21,025 nt of DNA from JALZUE01 sp051251725 (GTDB lineage Bacteria; Pseudomonadota; Gammaproteobacteria; Enterobacterales; Alteromonadaceae), in contig JBPOFN010000057.1 in NCBI GenBank assembly GCA_051251725.1, forward strand, positions 1 through 21,025, read 5' to 3'. A model generated the notes under the pieces. That model was not told the origin of the DNA and did no database searches. It worked only from the letters and a program-made list of their open reading frames with translations. The position numbers and the translations under genes were made by a program. Positions 15,805 to 21,025 of the stretch are shown here, piece after piece (positions within the stretch are counted from its first letter, which is position 1; every line of letters begins with the position of its first letter).

Positions 15805-16494
15805 TTATTTTTTTTTCGCTTTTAAGCGTTCTAATACTGAATTAGCGCTCGCGTCTGCTTGGCCAATGCCAGCTTCTTTTAACTTAGCTTCTAATGAATT
15901 ATCAGAATTTTCTGACTCAAGCACTTCTGCGGCTTTCATTTGATCATCAAACTTCTGCTGCTTAGCTTTAATACGCTCTAATGAATCTTTTGCATTCAGT
16001 AGTTTAGAATTACTTGATGAAAAGTTATCTGTGATCGCTGATGTCGCTTTTTGCACACTTTCTGTGGTTTTCACCATAGACAATTGACGCTTGTACTCAC
16101 CAATTTGGCGCTCACTTTTCTTGACTAATTCTTTTAAACGTTCGGCATTACCGGCAAAGCTATCTAATGCTTGTTGTTGAGTAACTAATTCACCTTCAAG
16201 CGCGGCAATTTTTTCTGCCACGGCCAGGGCTAAGGTTTCATCGCCTTTATCTAATGCTTGATTGACATAACCTTCATGCTCAGTCACTTCACGTTTAATA
16301 CGGTCAACATCACGGCTGGCTGCCATTTGCTGCGCCATTACGCCAGTTAAGTCACGCTTGGCTTTGGTTAAGTGGTTTTCAGCGTCACGAATTTCTTGTT
16401 CAAAAATACGGGTGGCGTTGGAATCAACAATTGCTTCGCCAACTTCCGTTGCGCCACCACGGATTGCGGTCATAATTTTTTTAAAAATACTCAT
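15805..16494 (-). CDS. yjfJ: PspA/IM30 family membrane-maintenance protein (YjfJ-like)
   Basis: A 229-aa protein, nearly all helical coiled coil, of the PspA/IM30/Vipp1 (bacterial ESCRT-III-like) family. These peripheral proteins assemble on the inner membrane and protect it under stress. The N-terminal amphipathic helix MSIFKKIMTAIRGGATEVGEAIVDSN is followed by RIFEQEIRDAENHLTKAKRDL, a long hairpin of charged heptads, and a C-terminal stretch ending VLERLKAKKK. It follows DUF2170 by 21 nt, the YjfI-YjfJ order of E. coli, which favours YjfJ over true PspA; no pspBC or pspF lies nearby. The start at 16494 has GGAG about 8 nt upstream. A sigma-54 promoter, usual for pspA, was not seen; the block is instead preceded by two copies of the GACATA dyad. 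Confidence 0.93.
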   Translation of the reverse strand: MSIFKKIMTAIRGGATEVGEAIVDSNATRIFEQEIRDAENHLTKAKRDLTGVMAQQMAASRDVDRIKREVTEHEGYVNQALDKGDETLALAVAEKIAALEGELVTQQQALDSFAGNAERLKELVKKSERQIGEYKRQLSMVKTTESVQKATSAITDNFSSSNSKLLNAKDSLERIKAKQQKFDDQMKAAEVLESENSDNSLEAKLKEAGIGQADASANSVLERLKAKKK

Positions 16495-16515
16495 AATGTA
16501 CTCCAGATGGACGAA

Positions 16516-16929
16516 TTAGATTAAATATTCACTCATGTCATCGATCACTTCGATGGCATTATTGTTTAAAACGGTTACTTCATGCTCAATATCGTGATAT
16601 GACGAGTTAATTGAAAGCGCGCCAAAAATCACGTATTTATCACCTATTTTTGAAAATGATGATAACGGCATTGGAATGTTCATTTCTAACATGCTTTCGT
16701 GCATATCATTTAAGCATTCCGGCTTTACTTCATCACTGCCCCAAAGGTAAGTAATGCAAAGAATTTGGTCATCAGTTACCGATAAGAAAATAGGTAACTC
16801 TTCTCTGTCGATAATTGAAATTTGTAAGACATCAACTTCACCTGAAATCGGTTGGCAATCAAAAACCAATCCTGTATCTGAATTGTCAGCCAGTGCGTTG
16901 AAGTGATCAGCTATCTTATGAATATTCAT
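16516..16929 (-). CDS. yjfI: DUF2170 protein (YjfI-like)
   Basis: A 137-aa soluble acidic protein, similar in length to E. coli YjfI (133 aa). The start at ATG 16929 (MNIHKIADHFNALADN) has GAGGAAG 4 nt upstream. The frame stays open for 42 more codons, but that stretch has no ribosome-binding site and covers the two palindromes and a promoter. The body alternates strands and helices: FDCQPISGEVDVLQISIIDREELPIFLSVTDDQILCITYLW, split around residues 24-63, then an LNDMHESMLEMNIPMPLSSFSKIGD helix-loop (73-97) and YVIFGALS. The family is nearly always found beside a PspA paralogue, as here (21 nt). Its function is unknown; a partner or modulator of the PspA assembly is the usual inference. Confidence 0.87.
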   Translation of the reverse strand: MNIHKIADHFNALADNSDTGLVFDCQPISGEVDVLQISIIDREELPIFLSVTDDQILCITYLWGSDEVKPECLNDMHESMLEMNIPMPLSSFSKIGDKYVIFGALSINSSYHDIEHEVTVLNNNAIEVIDDMSEYLI

Positions 16930-16997
16930 GTTCTTCCTCATGTTGATAAGTAGCAAGATTATTGGCTCAACGAGTGAGTTATAATCTTTTTTCTGAA

Positions 16998-17010
16998 GAC
17001 ATATTATGTC
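16998..17010. promoter_or_regulatory. Operator candidate, GACATA dyad copy 2 (downstream of internal promoter)
   Basis: A perfect 13-bp dyad with arms GACATA/TATGTC and a one-base centre. It lies 69 bp upstream of the DUF2170 start, about 10 bp beyond the -10 of the internal promoter candidate. Its centre is 36 bp from that of the copy at 17034-17046. Confidence 0.75.
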
Positions 17011-17020
17011 AGCAGGGTTA

Positions 17021-17048
17021 AATGTACCACCATGACATAATATGTCAA
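17021..17048 (-). promoter_or_regulatory. Internal promoter candidate for the DUF2170-pspA half of the operon
   Basis: A perfect TTGACA -35 box (17048-17043), a 16-nt spacer and TACATT (17026-17021, 4 of 6) on the minus strand. It lies in the 129-nt gap after the aminopropyltransferase-like gene. The GACATA dyad overlaps the -35 box, so a protein bound there would block RNA polymerase. Confidence 0.55.
17034..17046. promoter_or_regulatory. Operator candidate, GACATA dyad copy 1 (on internal -35 box)
   Basis: The same 13-bp dyad, extended by one pair to TGACATATTATGTCA (17033-17047). Four bases of the TTGACA -35 box fall in its left arm. The placement suggests repression. Together with copy 2 it could also form a 13-14 bp RNA stem with a loop of about 21-23 nt. 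Confidence 0.75.
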
Positions 17049-17058
17049 CTACCAATGG

Positions 17059-18780
17059 TTAATTATTTTTATTAATTTGCAAATAAGCGTTATTTAAACC
17101 TTGTTGTTCTCGCCAAGCTTGCTGATGTAACTGATAGATAGCATGGCTGCCAAGGTAATTAATTGGAATAGCGTCGCTGCCTTGATAAAAATTGTCAGGG
17201 AAATGAAAAGCGGCGTTAATTAAATCGAGTGTTAACCAATGGGTTTTAACCGGCAGCTTGCTTAGCTGCTTTAGCCTAGTGGCAGGACTTGCTCCCATTT
17301 TACTGGCAATTGTCCAGCCCCATTCACCAAAACTGGGTACATTATCGTGATATTGCTCAACCGCATTAAAGTCGGCGGCAGCAAGTGTTTTTGCGACTGC
17401 GATAAAAGCGTCTTTAGCATGATAAGGACTGGTTGATTGAATACCAATTAAGCCATCACCGGCTAATAATGTTTTTAAGCGAGCGTAAAAATTAACGGAA
17501 TAAAGCTTATTTAAATCAGGGTGGCTAGGGTCGGGTAAATCGACAATAATGGCATCAAACATTTGCCCTGATTTGATTAATTCATCAATGGCGATAAAGG
17601 CGTCTGCAACAATAATATTGGCGCGTTGATCAACTAAACTGTTGTGTGTCAGCTGCGCTATTTTTTGTGAAAACTTATCGCTTAAGTGGTTTTTTGGATG
17701 GGAAAATAAATCGATTAATTCAGCATCTAGATCAATTAAGGTAACGCTTTTCGGTTGCCAATTTAGAACATTTCTTAGCGCTAAACCGTCACCGCCACCA
17801 ATAATTAACACATTCTCTTGGCGAGCTGAGCCCGCTAATACTGGCGTGACTAAATAGTCGTGATAGATAAACTCATCGCTGGAAGAAAACTGTAAGCGGC
17901 CATTTAAATAAAAGTTGATAACAGAAGGGTTGAGATCACCCATATTACGTTCGGTAAAGGTTAGCTGTTGGTAGCGCGTTTTTTCGCTATGCACCACTTT
18001 GTCTAGGTACAACATGTTGCTCATTTGATTAAGCCATAAGTTACCTTGTAAAAATATCACGACAATAAAAATGGCTAAAACGCCATGCAGCGCCACTAAC
18101 GTTTTACGCCATTTTAACTGCGGCCAAAAACGATATAAAAATACGCCGCCGGCGACTAAATTTAAACTGGCGGTTAAAGCTGAGGCTTTGCTGATATCAA
18201 TACTGAGTAAAAATACCACCCAAATAGCTGCGCCAATGCCAGCGCCAACATAATCAGCGCCATACATAGTGCCTAAGTTATTTTCTAAATGCTTTTCATG
18301 CACTATTTCTCGAACGCGGGCAATTAACGGGATTTCCATGCCAATAAAAAAACCCAAAGCTAAACCAAAAAAATAGGGCGAATTAATCGCTAAAAAACTG
18401 AGTTGTTTAAAGATGCCGCCTTTGGGCATAACATCAGGGGGCAAGGAGAAGGTTTCAGCAATCATTTGTGGTAATAATTGGGTAATAGCAATTAAGCCGC
18501 CAATTAGCATAATTGCTGTGGTACCTAAAAGCGCAATAATCAGCTCTAACCAGATAAAGCCATTAAACGCACATTGGATTTTACGAGCTGCAAAAGCGCC
18601 GATTCCCATCGCGACGATCATTAAACCGATCATGGCATAAATGGTACTTTCCATCACGCCAAGCACACGGCCAGCGTAATGAGAAAGTAAGTATTCATAA
18701 ATCAAACCACAGCCGGCAAGCACCGCCATGGTCAGAATTAAAATAGTGTCGTCAATTAGCGTACGACGCAGTTTGCTCAT
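17059..18780 (-). CDS. Membrane-anchored spermidine/spermine synthase-like aminopropyltransferase
   Basis: A 573-aa fusion of about seven N-terminal transmembrane helices (residues 10-250) and a cytosolic spermidine-synthase fold (about 265-510). SpeE enzymes move an aminopropyl group from decarboxylated SAM to a polyamine. Visible are YLNGRLQFSSSDEFIYHD (291-308; the usual Asp of LDG is Asn293 here), the GGGDG cofactor loop at 328-332, acidic Asp350 in LIDLD, Asp393 in VADAF, the catalytic-type DLPDP with Asp414/Asp417, and FGEWGW near 484-489. The cofactor pocket thus seems intact, while substrate choice is uncertain. No speD (decarboxylated-SAM source) lies in the window. The gene is flanked by DUF350 (58 nt) and DUF2170 (129 nt). 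Its Shine-Dalgarno is poor. A membrane-facing polyamine modification role is plausible. Confidence 0.88.
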   Translation of the reverse strand: MSKLRRTLIDDTILILTMAVLAGCGLIYEYLLSHYAGRVLGVMESTIYAMIGLMIVAMGIGAFAARKIQCAFNGFIWLELIIALLGTTAIMLIGGLIAITQLLPQMIAETFSLPPDVMPKGGIFKQLSFLAINSPYFFGLALGFFIGMEIPLIARVREIVHEKHLENNLGTMYGADYVGAGIGAAIWVVFLLSIDISKASALTASLNLVAGGVFLYRFWPQLKWRKTLVALHGVLAIFIVVIFLQGNLWLNQMSNMLYLDKVVHSEKTRYQQLTFTERNMGDLNPSVINFYLNGRLQFSSSDEFIYHDYLVTPVLAGSARQENVLIIGGGDGLALRNVLNWQPKSVTLIDLDAELIDLFSHPKNHLSDKFSQKIAQLTHNSLVDQRANIIVADAFIAIDELIKSGQMFDAIIVDLPDPSHPDLNKLYSVNFYARLKTLLAGDGLIGIQSTSPYHAKDAFIAVAKTLAAADFNAVEQYHDNVPSFGEWGWTIASKMGASPATRLKQLSKLPVKTHWLTLDLINAAFHFPDNFYQGSDAIPINYLGSHAIYQLHQQAWREQQGLNNAYLQINKNN

Positions 18781-18838
18781 ATTATTTTTATACCCTAAGC
18801 CGACTTAATAAATTTTCAGTAATGTGATGAAAAATAGA

Positions 18839-19741
18839 TTAAGCCATTAAAGCCATTAAGATCAGGGCAATAGAAATACTGATCGCCATTTCAATCGCGG
18901 CCACACCAATATTATGTTGTTGGTCTACTTCTTCAACTAAGTTGATGCCAAATAACACGATACGTTTGGCGATATTGGTTAATAAAGCGACTAACAAGGT
19001 CATTACTAAACCGAACACTAACCAAGCTAATAAATTATGGATTAAAGTATCTGGGCTATAAGTGAAAAAGTGACTAGCGGCGGTGATCGCTAATGCGGTG
19101 CTGATCACTTGGCCGGCGTAACGCAATGCAAGTGCCACTTGACCGTTTTCGAATGCTTCTTGCATGCAATCATCTTGGTTGTTATTGGCATACTGTTTTT
19201 CTTTGATACGAGTCACAATCACTAACATTGCTTGGGCGACAATAAAGCCACTGGCAATGGCAATGAAAGTGCTCGCGTCTAAGCCATTAACCCATAATAA
19301 TACCGCTCGAATAATAATCGCAGTGGCAATTACCCCTGCAGCATCAACAATACCGACACTAATATTCTTTTGTTTTATTAGTGCGGTTTTATCGAGTTTT
19401 TGTAGCGCGATCCGATCGTGAATAACGCGGCCAATTTTAATCAGTACTAAGCCAAAAATACCGTAAGCTGACATCCCGACCGCTTCCATTAAATAACTGT
19501 CAGCATTTTCGCCGGTAATAGCCCCTGTTAAAACAATACCTAAAGCAGCAATGCTGCCGGCAACGCTAATACCAAAAGCAAAGTTATCTTCTTTTGATAG
19601 TTCATCGGTGGTGTTTACCTTGGCAGAAAGGCCGGAGATAAATCGCATCGCCCCTAATAAAGCGATAGCAATGGTTAAGTCGATGATTAAATAAATCAGT
19701 AAATCTTGGGTCAGGCCGGTTATTTCAATTATGTTATTCAT
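18839..19741 (-). CDS. yjfL: Double DUF350 integral membrane protein (YjfL-like)
   Basis: A 300-aa inner-membrane protein with about eight hydrophobic helices. E. coli YjfL is about 130 aa, so this is roughly two DUF350 units in one chain. Four related segments recur, each a Gly/Ala-rich helix after a polar lead: DNFAFGISVAGSIAALGIVL (about 52-71), KNISVGIVDAAGVIATAII, NGQVALALRYAGQVISTALA and HNIGVAAIEMAISISIALIL near the C-terminus. The hydrophilic linker RIKEKQYANNNQDDCMQEAF (about 180-199) separates the halves. The function of DUF350 is unknown; it recurs beside PspA paralogues and SpeE-like enzymes. The start at 19741 has AGGATA at good distance and lies 16 nt after the lipoprotein stop, so the two are probably coupled. 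Confidence 0.87.
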   Translation of the reverse strand: MNNIIEITGLTQDLLIYLIIDLTIAIALLGAMRFISGLSAKVNTTDELSKEDNFAFGISVAGSIAALGIVLTGAITGENADSYLMEAVGMSAYGIFGLVLIKIGRVIHDRIALQKLDKTALIKQKNISVGIVDAAGVIATAIIIRAVLLWVNGLDASTFIAIASGFIVAQAMLVIVTRIKEKQYANNNQDDCMQEAFENGQVALALRYAGQVISTALAITAASHFFTYSPDTLIHNLLAWLVFGLVMTLLVALLTNIAKRIVLFGINLVEEVDQQHNIGVAAIEMAISISIALILMALMA

Positions 19742-19757
19742 GTCTTTATCCTAAAAT

Positions 19758-20729
19758 TTATTTGCCACGAGAAAAGCCACGAGAGGTCGTGGTACTGCTA
19801 TTTCTAAAGCTTGAATTGTTTGAGCCAGATTTTTTATAACTGCTATAGCTACTTTTATTGCTCGTGGTTTTATTAAACTTATTCGCGCTACTTTGTGCTT
19901 GTTGGCTTTTGCCTGACAAACTTGACGAGCCGGTTCTATTTTTACTGTAGGCGCTGGTAAATTTTTGCCCGCGCTGAGAAAATGATTTCTGCGTTCGCGT
20001 TTCAATTTGTGTTTGTTTATTTAATTGCGACGGTGAACTATAACGTTTACGACCATAGTCATGATAATAACTGTAATTTCTTGAGCGGCCCCAATCACTA
20101 TACGAATGTCGACGCGAACCAAAAACATCACCCATCATTGAATACATGCCATACCATGCCCAAAACGACATACCGTTACTGCCGGTTTGCCAATTACCAT
20201 AATTAGGGTTACCAATTAGCTGTTCACCCACACCAAAGTCTTGAGCATTATTGGCTTGCATACTTTGCGACTTTGACACTGAGTTAATTCTTGGTAGCAC
20301 GCCATCTGACATATCGGCTAAAACATTTAACGGATCACTTAACGCGTCAGAATATAAAATTGGGTCGGCAGCTTGATACAAGTTTATTGCTTCTTCATAC
20401 AAGGCTTGATTAGAAGCAAACATTTGCGGATTGGTTTTTATCGTTTTTAGTCGGTCAACTAAGGCTATAAACATTGGCCCCTGTTTTGTCGCGTCTTTTT
20501 TAAATTCGTCAATTAATACGCTTAATTCAGGTTTTATCGCCCGAACTTTATTCGCATATTCATTAATCAATTTAGCGTTACGGATTTCACCAGCAGCGAG
20601 TGCATCACCGAGGGCATTAATACGCATTTCGGTTACTGGTATTTGTTGGGCTATTTGTTCTTTAACGGGATCTGAACATGCTGTTAATAGCATGGCAATC
20701 ACAATAAAAAACATCCGAGAAAATGGCAT
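19758..20729 (-). CDS. Lipoprotein with Ser/Arg-rich C-terminal tail
   Basis: No named family is recognised with confidence. The 323-aa protein has a lipoprotein signal ending LLTAC with lipidated Cys18; the next residue is Ser, which favours the outer membrane. Residues about 20-175 are helical and charged. A conserved-looking aromatic core follows (FWAWYGMYSMMGDVFGSRR, about 188-206; YSDWGRSRNYSYYHDYGRKRY, about 209-229). The last 90 residues are low-complexity Ser/Asn/Lys/Gly ending SRGFSRGK, probably disordered and strongly basic, suited to binding polyanions such as LPS or polysaccharide. In the E. coli yjf cluster a DUF1190 lipoprotein (YjfM) fills a similar place, but sequence kinship is not evident. 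It is the first gene of the operon, with AGGAA about 9 nt before the ATG and a GACATA dyad 54 bp upstream. Confidence 0.8.
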   Translation of the reverse strand: MPFSRMFFIVIAMLLTACSDPVKEQIAQQIPVTEMRINALGDALAAGEIRNAKLINEYANKVRAIKPELSVLIDEFKKDATKQGPMFIALVDRLKTIKTNPQMFASNQALYEEAINLYQAADPILYSDALSDPLNVLADMSDGVLPRINSVSKSQSMQANNAQDFGVGEQLIGNPNYGNWQTGSNGMSFWAWYGMYSMMGDVFGSRRHSYSDWGRSRNYSYYHDYGRKRYSSPSQLNKQTQIETRTQKSFSQRGQKFTSAYSKNRTGSSSLSGKSQQAQSSANKFNKTTSNKSSYSSYKKSGSNNSSFRNSSTTTSRGFSRGK

Positions 20730-20782
20730 TCCGTGTTCCTATTTTCAAAAATGCAGGCAAGGTGGTTATTTTTAACATTCGA

Positions 20783-20795
20783 GACATAATATGTC
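20783..20795. promoter_or_regulatory. Operator candidate, GACATA dyad copy 3 (head of the operon)
   Basis: The same 13-bp perfect dyad found twice before DUF2170, here extended to 15 bp (20782-20796, A/T outer pair). It lies 54 bp before the lipoprotein start. It contains the -10-like TATTAT, so binding would cover the core promoter. Confidence 0.78.
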
Positions 20796-20814
20796 TATTG
20801 ATTTTTATTTACAG
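20786..20814 (-). promoter_or_regulatory. Candidate head promoter of the stress operon
   Basis: CTGTAA (20814-20809, 3 of 6), a 17-nt spacer and TATTAT (20791-20786, 5 of 6) on the minus strand. The -10 lies inside the GACATA dyad. No sigma-54 type -24/-12 element was seen in the 296 bp upstream of the lipoprotein gene. Confidence 0.4.
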
Positions 20815-20828
20815 TGGCTAATAATTAT

Positions 20829-20843
20829 CGCTTGATTCAAGCG
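20829..20843. promoter_or_regulatory. Second palindrome, CGCTTGA-T-TCAAGCG, upstream of the head promoter
   Basis: A perfect 15-bp dyad with 7-bp arms and a one-base centre, 15 bp upstream of the -35 candidate and unrelated in sequence to GACATA. I saw no other copy in the window. The position suits an activator site; the protein is unknown. Confidence 0.55.
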
Positions 20844-20948
20844 CAGCAGTGCATAAATATTTCAAATTAGTACTAGCCTCAATTTATCTACCAAACAAAG
20901 ATAAATATAAAAAAGACCTTGCAAGATAATAGCTAGGCATTAACAATC

Positions 20949-21025
20949 GCTAGAAGCTAGAAGCTAGAAGCTAGAAGCTAGAAGCTAGAAGCTAGAAGCT
21001 AGAAGCTAGAAGCTAGAAGCTAGAA
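20949..21025. repeat. Heptanucleotide tandem repeat (GCTAGAA)n at right edge
   Basis: Exactly 11 perfect copies of GCTAGAA fill 77 bp to the last base, so the array may continue beyond the window. It lies about 220 bp upstream of the lipoprotein gene. There are no spacers, so it is not a CRISPR, and a 7-bp unit cannot keep a reading frame across copies. Confidence 0.95.

Noticed and set aside
16930..17055. A 42-codon N-terminal extension of the DUF2170 gene (open frame from 17055)
   Set aside because: It has no ribosome-binding site, overlaps the two dyads and the promoter, and does not look like family sequence. The ATG at 16929 has GAGGAAG at ideal spacing and yields the usual length.
16930..17058. 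Rho-independent terminator formed by the paired GACATA dyads
   Set aside because: A 13-14 bp RNA stem is possible but is followed by TTCAGAAAAAAG, not a U run. A third copy at the operon head and the -35 overlap favour DNA operators.
19751..20005. An 84-codon minus-strand frame overlapping the lipoprotein gene end
   Set aside because: It is out of frame within the low-complexity coding tail and has no recognisable features.
20730..20948. Sigma-54 promoter expected for a psp-type operon
   Set aside because: No GG-N10-GC element of the TGGCAC/TTGC type was found upstream of the lipoprotein gene.
20949..21025. CRISPR array
   Set aside because: The units are 7 bp and directly adjacent without spacers, and no cas gene is present.
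1..21025. Insertion sequences, integrases, tRNA or rRNA genes
   Set aside because: No transposase-like protein, terminal inverted repeat pair or tRNA-like cloverleaf was recognised on either strand.

Overview
The window is AT-rich DNA from a gammaproteobacterium. The leuABCD order with a peptide-leader attenuator, the divergent ygiM/ygiF pair, the Wzi-type outer-membrane protein and the YjfI/PspA/DUF350 set fit a marine Alteromonadales, probably a Colwellia/Thalassotalea relative. That placement is inferred from protein style and gene order, not from a search. Both window ends lie in perfect short tandem repeats: a 6-bp unit at the left and a 7-bp unit at the right. The window may therefore be a whole contig that broke at low-complexity DNA.

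Layout. Positions 102-12917 are all on the minus strand, 13113-14642 is on the plus strand, and 14741-20729 is on the minus strand. In transcription order the minus-strand blocks are as follows. (1) 20729-14741 is a seven-gene envelope-stress-type operon: a lipoprotein with a Ser/Arg-rich tail, a double DUF350 membrane protein, a membrane-anchored spermidine-synthase-like enzyme, DUF2170 (YjfI), PspA/IM30 (YjfJ), a YjfK-position protein and a small protein that looks like two ribbon-helix-helix units. (2) 12917-6318 begins with the SH3 protein YgiM and continues, with gaps of 16-59 nt, into surface-polysaccharide genes: Wzi, TagD, a CDP-glycerol glycerophosphotransferase, a GT4 glycosyltransferase and an OafA-type acyltransferase with an SGNH domain. 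(3) 6309-1131 is the leucine operon: promoter candidate, a 25-residue leader peptide with six Leu codons in a run of seven, attenuator, leuA, leuB, leuC, leuD and terminator. (4) acuI/yhdH lies downstream of that terminator. The only plus-strand gene is ygiF (CYTH-CHAD triphosphatase), divergent from ygiM.

The most interesting signal is regulatory. A 13-bp perfect dyad, GACATA-T-TATGTC, occurs three times, only in the stress block: once at the head of the operon (20783-20795) and twice just before the DUF2170-pspA half (17034-17046 and 16998-17010). The middle copy overlaps a perfect TTGACA -35 box and the head copy contains a plausible -10. This suggests one dedicated regulator acting on two promoters of the same operon. 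The RHH-like protein made by the operon's last gene is the local candidate. A second, different perfect palindrome (20829-20843) sits upstream of the head promoter.

The leucine leader can be resolved into four attenuator segments, so its control by Leu-tRNA supply is well supported from sequence alone. The glycerol-phosphate genes suggest a surface glycan carrying phosphoglycerol and acyl groups. The assembly and export genes for such a glycan are not in this window.
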